From contig NZ_WQLB01000038.1 in assembly GCF_009755355.1 (NCBI RefSeq), positions 1-44,853 of the forward strand: a stretch of DNA of 44,853 nucleotides. Direction: 5' to 3'. The position numbers were made by a program, and so were the translations under genes. The DNA comes from Deinococcus arboris. Lineage in GTDB: Bacteria > Deinococcota > Deinococci > Deinococcales > Deinococcaceae. Shown here piece after piece: positions 30,342 to 38,472 of this stretch. The notes under the pieces are model-generated. The model ran no database searches, was not told the DNA's origin, and worked only from the letters and a program-made list of their open reading frames with translations. The number at the start of each line of letters is the position of its first letter. Positions within the stretch are counted from its first letter, which is position 1.

Positions 30342-31381
30342 GCCGTCCCCAGGTCAAACCCGGTAGCAAAGCCCGCCGCTGGCCAGATGTCATGATTGGC
30401 GCCCTGGTGGTCCTGCTGGTGGGCGGGTTTGGCACCGTGCTGCTGCGCGGCGGCTCTGAAAGTGCCCCGCAGGGGTCGGCCCCCGCCGTGACCCCAACCA
30501 TCCCCAGCGCCCCCGGCACCGAGGCGTCAGCACCGGCCACCACCGAGACCGCAGCCGTCAGCGCAGGCACCGAGACGGCCTCTCCGGAAGCTGCTGCGCC
30601 CGTGACCGCACCTCCCACAGAAGAAGCCCCGGTGATTGAGGCGGCGCCTATCGGTCAACCGGACCCGGCGCTGCAAACGCCAGTCACGCAGGAGACACCT
30701 GCGCCTGCTGGGGCCAATACCGAAGCAGCGACGGAAGAAGACGGCGCGACTCCGACCACCACGCCGGCGCCCCGCACGGGCGGCGCAGTGGCAGCCTCTG
30801 AACAGCGGGTGCCACTGCGCAGCGACTACCGCATCAGCCTGGGTACGTTTGGCAGTGAGGAGGGGGCCCGCAGCGCTGCTGCCGGGGTCAGCGCCCTGGG
30901 TTACACGGTCTACCCCATTGATCTGGGCACGCAGGTGGTGGCGCAGCTGGGGCCCTTCAGTGACGAGACCAGCGCACGTCAGGCCCTGGCGGATATTCAA
31001 CGCGCCTACCCGAGCGCCGTGCTGTACCCACCCAGAGGCCGCAGCCTGACAGGCGTCACAGCGACGACGCCTGAGGCAGCCACGCCGACCACTTCAGCAC
31101 CAGCGACCACCACGCCAGAGACAGCAGCCCCCGCCCCACAGGCCACCACACCTGCCCCAGCCCCTGACGGCCCCACCTACCTCCAAGTGGGGGCCTTTGA
31201 CCGGGTAGAAAGTGCCCAGAACCTCGTGCAGCAGCTGCGCGACCTGGGCTACGCCCCCACCGTCAGCGCCCCTGAAGGCCGTAAGGTGACGGTGCTGGTT
31301 GGCCCCTACACCGGCGACGCCCTGGGCCGCACCGAAGGCCGCCTGAACGACAACGGCCTCGACAGTTTCCGGGTGCGCTGA
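30338..31381 (+). CDS. Membrane-anchored protein with two SPOR domains
   Basis: A 347-residue bitopic membrane protein. A cytoplasmic basic start is followed by a membrane segment at about 17-36 (VMIGALVVLLVGGFGTVLL) and a long Ala/Thr/Pro/Glu-rich linker (40-155). Two SPOR domains lie at about 163-230 (YRISLGTFGSEEGARSAAAG...) and 280-347 (YLQVGAFDRVESAQNLVQQL...), joined by another low-complexity linker. SPOR domains bind peptidoglycan strands stripped of stem peptides at division septa, so a role in division or septal wall remodelling is likely. It is coupled to the TPR gene upstream and followed one base later by rex. The tandem SPOR layout is less common than the single C-terminal domain of FtsN. 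Confidence 0.88.
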   Translation: MSRPQVKPGSKARRWPDVMIGALVVLLVGGFGTVLLRGGSESAPQGSAPAVTPTIPSAPGTEASAPATTETAAVSAGTETASPEAAAPVTAPPTEEAPVIEAAPIGQPDPALQTPVTQETPAPAGANTEAATEEDGATPTTTPAPRTGGAVAASEQRVPLRSDYRISLGTFGSEEGARSAAAGVSALGYTVYPIDLGTQVVAQLGPFSDETSARQALADIQRAYPSAVLYPPRGRSLTGVTATTPEAATPTTSAPATTTPETAAPAPQATTPAPAPDGPTYLQVGAFDRVESAQNLVQQLRDLGYAPTVSAPEGRKVTVLVGPYTGDALGRTEGRLNDNGLDSFRVR

Positions 31382-31382
31382 A

Positions 31383-32081
31383 GTGGCCGAGATTCCCACC
31401 GCCGCCATCAGCCGCCTCGTCACCTACCTGCGTATTCTGGAAAGCCTGGAACTGCAGGACGTGAGCCGCACCAGCAGCAACGACCTGGCCGAGCGCGCCG
31501 GGGTGACGGCCTTTCAGGTCCGCAAGGATCTGGCTTATTTTGGGCGCTTCGGGACACGCGGCATGGGCTACACCGTGCCCATCCTGAAGCGCGAACTGGT
31601 GCGGGTGCTGGGCCTTAACCGCTCGTGGAACGTGGTGATTGTTGGCATGGGCCGTCTGGGTCAGGCCATTGCCAACTATCCGGGGGCCAGTGACTATCAG
31701 TTTCAATATGTGGGCCTGTTTGACGTTCACCCGGATCTGGTTGGGCAGCAAGTGCGCGGCCTGAAGGTCGACCATATTGATACCCTGAGCGAGTTCACGC
31801 GCCTGAACGCCGTGGATATGGGCTTTCTGGCTGTGCCGCCCGAGCGCGCCCAGGACGCCGCGCAGGCTCTGGCTGACGCCGGGGTCAAAGGCATCCTGAA
31901 CTTTGCCCCCACGGTCATTCAGCCCAGAGGAGCCGAACGGGCGGGTCAGCAAGAAATCAGTGATGAGTGGCGTGGTGTGATTGTGGAGAATGTTGACTTT
32001 CTCGCGGGCATGAAGCGCCTGGCCTTTTATATTCTTAATCCTCACCTCAAAGACGCTCCTGCTCCGGAGGAACCTGCATGA
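31383..32081 (+). CDS. rex: Redox-sensing transcriptional repressor Rex
   Basis: A 232-residue Rex protein. The N-terminal winged helix (about 1-80) has AISRLVTYLRILESL, NDLAERAGVTAFQVRKDLAYFGRFGTRGMGY. The Rossmann domain begins VVIVGMGRLGQAIANY (about 86-101) and ends in a domain-swapped helix. Rex releases DNA when NADH is high and usually represses fermentation and respiratory genes. The start is GTG, one base after the SPOR stop, and the stop overlaps the start of a large lipoprotein gene (ATGA). Placement inside an envelope operon is unusual. No clear TTGTGAA-N4-TTCACAA site was noticed in the window. Confidence 0.95.
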   Translation: MAEIPTAAISRLVTYLRILESLELQDVSRTSSNDLAERAGVTAFQVRKDLAYFGRFGTRGMGYTVPILKRELVRVLGLNRSWNVVIVGMGRLGQAIANYPGASDYQFQYVGLFDVHPDLVGQQVRGLKVDHIDTLSEFTRLNAVDMGFLAVPPERAQDAAQALADAGVKGILNFAPTVIQPRGAERAGQQEISDEWRGVIVENVDFLAGMKRLAFYILNPHLKDAPAPEEPA

Positions 32082-34012
32082 AGAAAGCTGCTCTCTTGTC
32101 CCTGCCCCTGCTGCTGGCGGCCTGCAACACCACAGGCACGCCAGGCGGCAGCAACGCTTCCGTAACCGTTTCACCCAATAAGACGAGCGTGACGACGACT
32201 GCTGGTCAGCTCGCTGGCACCACCACATATGCCTTTACCAACAAGGCGGGCGGGCGTGAAGTCACCATCAATAGCGCCACATTAACCTGGACAGACACGA
32301 CGACCAAGACGGCCAAGAGCGAAACGGTGAGCGTGCCATCGTTCACGCTGCCAGCTGGCCTCACCTGCGCCGCAGCAACGAGCAACCCGTCAGCAGCCTG
32401 CAATTTTAACGATTCCGGCACGATTTACGCTGACCGTACACTCAGCAAGACCTTCTCTGACGCAGAGCTGTTTGCCAAGGTCCTGAGCGCCAACCCCAGC
32501 GCGAGCAATCTGCCGGTGACTGTGCAGTTCAATGGCACGCAGAATGGCCTGCCCTTTAGTTTCACTTCCACAGCTCAGGGCGGCGACGACGGAAAGCCTG
32601 CAGAAGCCGCGCCTAAGCCGCTGCTCACTATTAACACCACTGGGACGCAGCCTTACAGCGGCAGCCTGAGTATCACCGCGTCGGGAAACTTCGATGTCAC
32701 CAGCAAGGTCAAGAGCCTGGTGCTTGAGGTGAGTGACAGTAAAGGGAACATCGACAACACCTCTTTCACCAGCGTCAATCCTAACGTCAGCTTCAGCGTG
32801 GACACTTCGAAGTATCCAGATGGCGCGCTCACCTTAAAGATCATCGCCCTGACAGAGAGCGGCCTGCGTGGTGAGAGCACACCTCAGACGGTACAGATTC
32901 GCAATATCTCGGCGCCCACCATCAGCATCTTGAGTCCAGATGCCAACTCCACGGTCACTGGACCAGTGACCGTTCGTGTCCAGCTGCGTCAATCCACCTC
33001 GGCCTTTACCTTGACCCCATTCAACGGGAGCAACGACGTGCGCCTTGATGTGCGCGACTTCCAGGGACGGATTGTCAAAACCACCTATGGCAAGGCGAAC
33101 CGTGTCAGTGAGGGGATTTTTGAAGCGTATATCCCGCTTGACCTGATTGGGTCTGAATTTTCAAGCAATGCCTATACCATTACCGCAACAGCGCAGGCTG
33201 TGCTGACTGATGACTCCACCCGGACGTTGAATGCGGCAACACCCATTACCACCAAGGTCAACAACACCAAACCGCCTGCCCTGAGTGTTCTGATGCCGGC
33301 GTACGTCGAAGATCCATACGCGGGCGCTACCCGTTCCATTCTCTCGCGCAATTCGGCACTGGAGATTCAGGGCAGTGACGACGGCGGGATCACGGATATC
33401 CGTGTGGACTTCATCTGCGATGTTGCGACAGCGTTGCCCACTCAGTCGTGCCCAGCGTCACCATTCACTCACAATATCCCGGTGAATGTCGCGGGCGTTG
33501 TCTACCGCATTTTCGAAATTGGCGCTCTGCTTGATGCCCAGCCTTACGTGCAGAACGGCAATTACTCGCTCCGCGTCACGGCCTCAGACGGCAGTGGAAA
33601 CTCCAACGTTCAGGAAATGCCGGTTCGTGTCTCCCGGGCTACAGTGGACAGTGATATCGCCGGGCTAGCAGAACAGTCCATTGTGGACAACATCGTGGAA
33701 GACACCCGGCCCGGAGAGCTTAATATTCGCAGCGCCCGCTGGGTCATTCCGGGCAGTGACGGCAGTGTGCCTGGCCGAACGGTCAACCGCGTGCGCGTCT
33801 CTACCCTGGCGTACGACAACACCACGAACACGTTGATTCCGACGCGTCAGCGGCTTGACCCTGTGTTCTCCGCAGGCTCAACCATCCAATTGACACAGAG
33901 CTTCGCAGATGAGGGAAGTTACCGGATTGACTATATCGTTCAGGATTTGGTCACGGGTGTAACGCGGTATTATCAGGGCGGTATTATTGTTGTGAAGCGC
34001 AACGCTTCGTAA
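32078..34012 (+). CDS. Large Ig-like-domain lipoprotein
   Basis: A 644-residue surface lipoprotein. Signal peptide MKKAALLSLPLLLAAC has a lipobox with lipidated Cys16. The mature part is Thr/Ser/Asn-rich and beta-stranded, with several bacterial Ig-like or cadherin-like modules: PYSGSLSITASGNFDVTSKV..., APTISILSPDANSTVTGPVTVRV..., KPPALSVLMPAYVEDP... and a C-terminal module GSYRIDYIVQDLVTGVTRYY. No enzyme motif is seen; it probably acts as a structural or adhesive envelope protein. CGGAGGA precedes the ATG, which overlaps the rex stop. It is the last gene of the TPR-SPOR-rex operon, ended by a long hairpin. Composition is somewhat lower in G+C than neighbours. Confidence 0.85.
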   Translation: MKKAALLSLPLLLAACNTTGTPGGSNASVTVSPNKTSVTTTAGQLAGTTTYAFTNKAGGREVTINSATLTWTDTTTKTAKSETVSVPSFTLPAGLTCAAATSNPSAACNFNDSGTIYADRTLSKTFSDAELFAKVLSANPSASNLPVTVQFNGTQNGLPFSFTSTAQGGDDGKPAEAAPKPLLTINTTGTQPYSGSLSITASGNFDVTSKVKSLVLEVSDSKGNIDNTSFTSVNPNVSFSVDTSKYPDGALTLKIIALTESGLRGESTPQTVQIRNISAPTISILSPDANSTVTGPVTVRVQLRQSTSAFTLTPFNGSNDVRLDVRDFQGRIVKTTYGKANRVSEGIFEAYIPLDLIGSEFSSNAYTITATAQAVLTDDSTRTLNAATPITTKVNNTKPPALSVLMPAYVEDPYAGATRSILSRNSALEIQGSDDGGITDIRVDFICDVATALPTQSCPASPFTHNIPVNVAGVVYRIFEIGALLDAQPYVQNGNYSLRVTASDGSGNSNVQEMPVRVSRATVDSDIAGLAEQSIVDNIVEDTRPGELNIRSARWVIPGSDGSVPGRTVNRVRVSTLAYDNTTNTLIPTRQRLDPVFSAGSTIQLTQSFADEGSYRIDYIVQDLVTGVTRYYQGGIIVVKRNAS

Positions 34013-34024
34013 GCCCGATCTGAA

Positions 34025-34059
34025 TAGAGGCCGCCTCTCTTAAAGAGAGGTGGCCTCTA
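34025..34059. terminator. Terminator between convergent lipoprotein and peroxiredoxin genes
   Basis: A 15-base stem TAGAGGCCGCCTCTC / GAGAGGTGGCCTCTA with one G-U pair and a 5-base loop. Confidence 0.85.
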
Positions 34060-34071
34060 CTGCTCATTTCT

Positions 34072-34548
34072 CTACGCTGTCAACTCTGCCCCAAGCCGCT
34101 CCTGCACCTGCGCCAGCACCGTTTCGGCATCCTGGCCAGGGATAACCTCTTTCCAGTGGTCGGTAATCACGCCGTCTGGCGCCACCAGAAAGGTCTCGCG
34201 GCGGGGGCGGCGCACATCCTCGCCGGGCCAGGGGTCGTCCAGTACGCCAAACAGACTGCTGACAACCTGCTTGCGGTCATCCAGTAGTGGATAATCCAGC
34301 TTGCAAACATCTCTGAAACGGGCCTGTTCCTGACGGGGGTCGCCGTTAATGCCCACGACATCCACCCCCTGGGCCTGAAACTGTGGGTACAGCGCCTGGT
34401 AGCGCCGCGCCTGCAGCTGGCAGTGGGTGGTCGCAGTCTTCGGAAAGAAGAACAGCACGCGCCAGCGGCCCTGTGCCGGAGCATAGGCCAGACCGGTGTC
34501 CTGCTCGGCGGTCAGGCGGGGCAGATGGTCTCCAACAGTCAGTGACAT
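34072..34548 (-). CDS. bcp: PrxQ/Bcp-type peroxiredoxin
   Basis: A 158-residue thioredoxin-fold peroxidase reducing hydroperoxides. The peroxidatic Cys43 is in PKTATTHC, which keeps the PxxxTxxC active-site pattern but lacks the usual TPGC sequence. Cys82 (DVCKLDYPLLDD) is in place for the resolving role known in Deinococcus PrxQ. FLVAPDGVITDHWKEVIPGQDAE ends the fold. ATG 34548 lies six bases after TACACT, a leaderless promoter. It faces the lipoprotein gene across a shared terminator. Confidence 0.9.
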   Translation of the reverse strand: MSLTVGDHLPRLTAEQDTGLAYAPAQGRWRVLFFFPKTATTHCQLQARRYQALYPQFQAQGVDVVGINGDPRQEQARFRDVCKLDYPLLDDRKQVVSSLFGVLDDPWPGEDVRRPRRETFLVAPDGVITDHWKEVIPGQDAETVLAQVQERLGAELTA

Positions 34549-34554
34549 GGCCGC

Positions 34555-34560
34555 AGTGTA
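34555..34560 (-). promoter_or_regulatory. Leaderless -10 box (TACACT) of the peroxiredoxin gene
   Basis: TACACT then six bases (GCGGCC) and ATG 34548 on the minus strand. Confidence 0.55.
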
Positions 34561-34644
34561 AAAGGACCAAATGCTACCTGGGCAAGCGTTGGCTCAACGC
34601 CTTTTAAGACGCGCAGGTCAGAGCTGCTGGCTCTGGCAGAACGC

Positions 34645-34650
34645 TATGCT
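34645..34650 (+). promoter_or_regulatory. Leaderless -10 box (TATGCT) of the small membrane protein operon
   Basis: TATGCT then seven bases (GACAGGC) and ATG 34658. The box and spacing are the same as at qor. Confidence 0.55.
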
Positions 34651-34657
34651 GACAGGC

Positions 34658-34831
34658 ATGGGACTGTGGGTGTTTTTTGTCGTGATTCTTCTGAGCGCCA
34701 CAGGCATTCTGGCGCTGGCGCTGGGGCCGCTTAAGTCTGCCCCCAGCGCCCAAATGCTCCGGATGATTGCTGGCGTTCAATACGCACTGGCAGCGCTCCT
34801 CCTGGGTGCCCGCTTGACAGGCAACGCATGA
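34658..34831 (+). CDS. Small membrane protein, unknown function
   Basis: A 57-residue protein with two hydrophobic segments (MGLWVFFVVILLSATGILALALG, about 1-23, and IAGVQYALAALLLGARL, about 37-53). No family is recognised. ATG 34658 is preferred over ATG 34646 because the latter lies within the TATGCT box. Its stop overlaps the start of the metallo-hydrolase gene (ATGA), so it heads an operon with that gene and purD. Confidence 0.65.
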   Translation: MGLWVFFVVILLSATGILALALGPLKSAPSAQMLRMIAGVQYALAALLLGARLTGNA

Positions 34832-35754
34832 CGGCCACCGCCTCCACCGTGCAGGCGCTTGATCTGCTGTTTCTGGGTACTCCTGGCGTGATTGCGTCGT
34901 TTGTCTTTGACACCGGCGACGGCCTGGCCCTGGTGGACACCGGCCCTGCCAGCACCCTGCCGGCCTTGCGCGTGGCCCTTGAAGCCCTAGGTGCGCGGCT
35001 AGAGGACGTGCGGCACCTTCTGCTGACACATATTCACCTGGACCATGCGGGCGGTGCTGGTGAGGTGCTGGCCCAGGTGCCTCAGGCACGCGCCTATGTC
35101 CATGAACGTGGCGCCGGGCATCTGGCCCGTCCTGAGCGGCTACTGGCCAGTGCCAGCCAGATTTACGGTGACCAGATGGAACGTTTGTGGGGGGGCATGC
35201 GGCCCATTGCCCCGGCGCGCCTCACCGCCCTGAAAGGCGGCGAGAGGCTCCGCCTAGGCGAGTTAGAGGTGCAGACCATCGCCACGCCTGGTCACGCCTC
35301 GCACCATCTGGCCTACCACAGCGGGGACGAGCTCTTCGTGGGGGATACGGGAGGCATCCGCCTGACGGAAACGCAGACCCCCCGCGCCCCCACCCCGCCC
35401 CCAGACATTGACCTGAAGGCGTGGCGCACCAGTCTGGACACCCTGGAAGCGCTGGAGGCCACGCGCCTTCACCTCGCGCACTTTGGCACCTATCCCAAGA
35501 CTCTGGACCACTGGGCGGGCCTACGCCGCACCATGACTGCCGACGCCGAACGGGTGCGCGCCGGCCTGGCAGCGGGCCAGGACTTCGAGACCATCAACGC
35601 CGCCTTTACCGGCGAGCTGATGGCCGACCTGCGGGCCGAGGCTCCTGATCTGCCCGGCCGCTACGACTTTGCCTGCCCACCCTGGATGAGTGTGCAGGGC
35701 CTGATGCGGTACTGGCAGCGGGAGACCGTGCGCGGCGCGGCGGGAGGCTACTGA
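34828..35754 (+). CDS. MBL-fold metallo-hydrolase
   Basis: A 308-residue metallo-beta-lactamase-fold protein. The metal site HIHLDH (His68, His70, Asp72, His73) is preceded by a beta sandwich, [44 protein letters not shown] supplies the next His and the bridging Asp, and [11 protein letters not shown] the last His. It resembles the glyoxalase II-like hydrolases that cut thioesters, but the substrate is not known. It overlaps the small membrane gene by four bases and purD by one (TGATG), so translation of all three is coupled. Confidence 0.9.
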   Translation: MTATASTVQALDLLFLGTPGVIASFVFDTGDGLALVDTGPASTLPALRVALEALGARLEDVRHLLLTHIHLDHAGGAGEVLAQVPQARAYVHERGAGHLARPERLLASASQIYGDQMERLWGGMRPIAPARLTALKGGERLRLGELEVQTIATPGHASHHLAYHSGDELFVGDTGGIRLTETQTPRAPTPPPDIDLKAWRTSLDTLEALEATRLHLAHFGTYPKTLDHWAGLRRTMTADAERVRAGLAAGQDFETINAAFTGELMADLRAEAPDLPGRYDFACPPWMSVQGLMRYWQRETVRGAAGGY

Positions 35755-37013
35755 TGCGGGTGCTAGTCATTGGCGGCGGTGGGCGTGAACACGCCATCGT
35801 CCACGCCTGCGCCCGCGCGGGCCACGAGGTGCTGTGTACGCCAGGAAATCCGGGGATTGCTCGTCTGGCCCAGGTGCTGGACAGCGCCCAGGACGCCCCT
35901 AGCCTGGCCCACCTGGCGCAGCGAGAAGGCGTAGAAGTGGTCATCGTGGGGCCAGAAGCCTACCTGTCGGCGGGCGTGGTGGACGAGTGTGCCGCTCTGG
36001 GCATTCCGGCTTTTGGCCCCAACCGTGCCGCCAGTCGCCTGGAAAGCGACAAGGCCTGGAGCAAGGCATTCATGGTTCGCCACGGCATTCCCACCGCCGC
36101 GCACCAGGCTTTTCAGGACCTGGATACGGCGCTGGGCTATGCGCGCAGCCTCACGCCGCCCATCGTGGTGAAGGACGCCGCCCTGAAAGCGGGCAAGGGC
36201 GTGACCATCGCACACACTTTTGCAGAAGCGCAGGCGGCCTTGCAGGAGATTTTCAGCGAAGCCGGCGCCCAGGCTGTCCTTGAGGACTTCATGGTGGGCC
36301 AGGAGGTCACGGTACTGGCCATGACCGATGGAGAGCGCTACGCCCTGACCCCGCCCAGCCAGGACCATAAAACCATCTCTGAAGGCGACACCGGCCCCAT
36401 GACGGGCGGCATGGGTGTCATTTGCCCTTTCCCTCTGGACGCAGACATGTTGACGAACGTCAAGCGAACCATCATCGAACCGACTTTGCGGGGCATGCAG
36501 GCCGACGGCCACCCATTTCAGGGCGTCTTGTACGCGGGCCTGATGCTGACGCCGACTGGCCCAAAAGTCGTGGAATTCAACGCCCGTTTTGGCGACCCCG
36601 AAGCCGAAGCCGTGTTGCCCTTGCTAGCCAGCGACCTGGCCCAGCATGCCCTGGACGCGGCGCGGGGACAGCTGAAGCCCGAGGAAGTCCGTTTTACTGA
36701 TCAGGCCAGCGCTGTGGTCATTCTGGCCGCCCCCGGTTACCCCGGTAAGCCTGTCAAGGGAGTGCCGCTGACGCTGCCTGAGGAAGCTCAAAACGAGGTG
36801 ATTTATCACGCGGGGACGCAGCAAGACGGGGGGCAGCTCGTGAGCAGTGGCGGCCGGGTGCTGGCGGTGACAGCAACTGCGCCCACCCTGAATGCCGCGC
36901 TTAGCCGTGCCTACGCCCTGGCAGGGCGCGTGGGTTTTCCAGGTGCCCAATACCGGCGGGACCTGGGGGCACGAATTGGAGCCGTCCCCGAAGCGGACGC
37001 CAAGCCTGTTTGA
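35754..37013 (+). CDS. purD: Phosphoribosylamine-glycine ligase PurD
   Basis: A 419-residue GAR synthetase, the second step of purine synthesis: ATP, glycine and phosphoribosylamine give GAR. The N-terminal domain starts [18 protein letters not shown]. The ATP-grasp domain has [19 protein letters not shown], the [24 protein letters not shown] block and [17 protein letters not shown]. The C-terminal [42 protein letters not shown] closes it. The length is normal. ATG shares one base with the stop of the MBL hydrolase gene. tRNA-Leu follows 42 bases after the stop. Confidence 0.97.
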   Translation: MRVLVIGGGGREHAIVHACARAGHEVLCTPGNPGIARLAQVLDSAQDAPSLAHLAQREGVEVVIVGPEAYLSAGVVDECAALGIPAFGPNRAASRLESDKAWSKAFMVRHGIPTAAHQAFQDLDTALGYARSLTPPIVVKDAALKAGKGVTIAHTFAEAQAALQEIFSEAGAQAVLEDFMVGQEVTVLAMTDGERYALTPPSQDHKTISEGDTGPMTGGMGVICPFPLDADMLTNVKRTIIEPTLRGMQADGHPFQGVLYAGLMLTPTGPKVVEFNARFGDPEAEAVLPLLASDLAQHALDAARGQLKPEEVRFTDQASAVVILAAPGYPGKPVKGVPLTLPEEAQNEVIYHAGTQQDGGQLVSSGGRVLAVTATAPTLNAALSRAYALAGRVGFPGAQYRRDLGARIGAVPEADAKPV

Positions 37014-37055
37014 CCAGCAGGGGGCTGGGGCGCTAGCATTCGCCTCGCCCGCTGT

Positions 37056-37137
<82 letters not shown>

Positions 37138-37141
37138 TCAG

Positions 37142-37170
37142 AGAAAGCTCCGTCCCAGACGGAGCTTTCT
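37142..37170 (+). terminator. Terminator after tRNA-Leu
   Basis: A 13-base perfect stem AGAAAGCTCCGTC / GACGGAGCTTTCT with a 3-base loop, then TTCATTT. Confidence 0.9.
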
Positions 37171-37230
37171 TCATTTGGCTGTGCTGCAATTCCGCACCGA
37201 ACTTCCACTTTGCTGCAACCCGTACTGTAA

Positions 37231-37608
37231 CTAGCTTTTTGTGAGCATTTTCTGAGGGTCAGCTTCCTCTCCCCTACCACTCCACCACCACCAGCCCCGC
37301 CGCAGCATGTCCGCTGTGCCGGTGCCGCCGGGCAGGGCCAGGCAGCCGTCTGCGTAGGCCGCCATCTGCCCGTTGCGGATGGGTCCAGCACGTCTACCGT
37401 GCTCTCGCCATGCCGCCGGGAAGCGCTTGATCTGGACACCATTCTCTGCTGCCCACTCTTCCCCTAGCCGGTCTGCCCCTGGTACGGCGCCGCTGACGAT
37501 CTCGGTGGGCCAGCCGTGCTGGGCAATCCAGTGGGCCAGGGCGAGGTGCAGCTGCTCGTGGTCCGCGAAGTGACGGCCCCGCACTTGTTGGTGGGGACTG
37601 CCACGCAC
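37231..37608 (-). CDS. YspA-type SLOG family protein, 3' end frameshifted
   Basis: A 125-residue reading with the SLOG fold of YspA/DUF2493 proteins: GRHFADHEQLHLALAHWI, SGAVPGADRLGEEWAAENG, FPAAWREHGRRAGPIRNGQMAAYADGCLALPGGTGTADMLRR. These proteins are thought to bind nucleotide-type ligands and are frequent in phages and defence islands. After MLRR the frame reads GWWWWSGRG, but one base over it reads LVVVEW then TAG (37274-37276), the normal family ending. A one-base indel in the GGGG run is therefore likely, and the native protein is about 112 residues. The start is GTG 37608, immediately after the stop of the upstream gene. Confidence 0.75.
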   Translation of the reverse strand: MRGSPHQQVRGRHFADHEQLHLALAHWIAQHGWPTEIVSGAVPGADRLGEEWAAENGVQIKRFPAAWREHGRRAGPIRNGQMAAYADGCLALPGGTGTADMLRRGWWWWSGRGEEADPQKMLTKS

Positions 37609-37929
37609 CTACTTGCGTGGACCGATCTGCCCTCGGGCCGCCTTACTCTGATCAGTTTTCCGGGGCTCGGGGTCTGTGTTTTTCATGAACCGCCGAAAAG
37701 CGTACATGGCTGGGGCAAGTGTCAAGATCGCAAAAAAGCTGGCATTCAACGCGCTTCCCAGGTACTCACCGGCCTCTGCACGCTGACCACTCCATGCTTC
37801 GACAACGGCATAACCCAAGAGAATAGGCACGCTTCCCAGGCAGACAAAGCCAATCACAAACAGGCTGAACACAATCGGAGCAAGCACTTGCAGGACAGTC
37901 GGCCCCTTCGGCTTCCATTCAGGCCTCAT
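37609..37929 (-). CDS. Phage-border membrane protein, unknown
   Basis: A 106-residue protein with two membrane segments (about 15-42, VLAPIVFSLFVIGFVCLGSVPILLGYAVV, and 60-80, ALNASFFAILTLAPAMYAF) and a basic, charged C-terminus (RKTDQSKAARGQIGPRK). No family is recognised. Its stop directly abuts the GTG of the SLOG gene. ATG 37929 is the only good start. It lies downstream of the late-gene terminator, so it probably has its own promoter and may be a lysogenic-conversion gene. Confidence 0.6.
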   Translation of the reverse strand: MRPEWKPKGPTVLQVLAPIVFSLFVIGFVCLGSVPILLGYAVVEAWSGQRAEAGEYLGSALNASFFAILTLAPAMYAFRRFMKNTDPEPRKTDQSKAARGQIGPRK

Positions 37930-37966
37930 CAGGCCTTAGACCATAACGAAAGCAAGTTGGGTACGG

Positions 37967-38044
37967 GTGAGGCTGTACTCTGCCTATGACCGCGCGTTTG
38001 AGAAGCACCGGGCCGCCTATCACGAGGTTTACGGCGAGGAATAG
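37967..38044 (+). CDS. Possible 25-residue ORF or gene remnant
   Basis: GTG 37967 to TAG 38044 encodes VRLYSAYDRAFEKHRAAY followed by HEVYGEE. The strongly helical, charged composition looks like real coding sequence, perhaps the 3' remnant of a larger plus-strand gene, on the opposite strand from the phage genes. No promoter or ribosome binding site is evident. The rest of 37930-38083 shows nothing recognisable. Confidence 0.25.
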   Translation: MRLYSAYDRAFEKHRAAYHEVYGEE

Positions 38045-38077
38045 TCCACAGCAATCCACAGCCCGCCTGTGGACAAG

Positions 38078-38114
38078 AAAAAAGCCCCCACCCGCCCGAA
38101 GGCAAGGTGGGGGC
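38078..38114 (-). terminator. Phage late-operon terminator
   Basis: On the minus strand a GCCCCCACC... stem (38084-38114) with a TTCG tetraloop is followed by T6. It is a strong intrinsic terminator 25 bases after the holin-like gene. Confidence 0.9.
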
Positions 38115-38139
38115 GATTCGTCGCAAGTTGTCCGTGCCT

Positions 38140-38472
38140 CTAATCCGTAGGTCTGAGATCTGGCAGCGGCCCAGGGGTTGGCTGTGCTGGAGCCGTGGGA
38201 TCAATGGGCACCGGTGCCAAGCCGTTGGCGGCGTTCACCCGGTCAGCCGAGATGCCGCGCACCTGATGCACGCCCAGCGCCACCAGTGAACCGGCCAGCA
38301 GTTCGCCCGACAGGTCCGGCATGGCCCGCCCCGTGACGTACGAATGCACGTACACCCCCAGGACCGTCAGGAAGCCCAACGCGCCCAGCGTGAGGGTGTA
38401 GAACCCACCCGTGGTGCCGGGGATGATGACGCGCCGCACGCGCTGGCCAAGCGGCTCAACTGGTTTGGACAT
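38140..38472 (-). CDS. Holin-like phage membrane protein
   Basis: A 110-residue protein with a positively charged start (MSKPVEPLGQRVRRVI), one clear membrane segment (GFYTLTLGALGFLTVLGVYVHSYV, about 25-48) and a second, weaker one (LLAGSLVALGVHQV, about 60-75), then a Pro/Ala-rich tail. Position directly after the endolysin and size fit a holin or accessory lysis protein; sequence family is not recognised. ATG 38472 overlaps the endolysin end by 17 bases. It is the last gene before the terminator. Confidence 0.6.
   Translation of the reverse strand: MSKPVEPLGQRVRRVIIPGTTGGFYTLTLGALGFLTVLGVYVHSYVTGRAMPDLSGELLAGSLVALGVHQVRGISADRVNAANGLAPVPIDPTAPAQPTPGPLPDLRPTD

Noticed and set aside
37929..38204. 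91-residue minus-strand open frame
   Set aside because: It spans the late-operon terminator and has Arg/Pro/Gly-rich shadow composition with no ribosome binding site.
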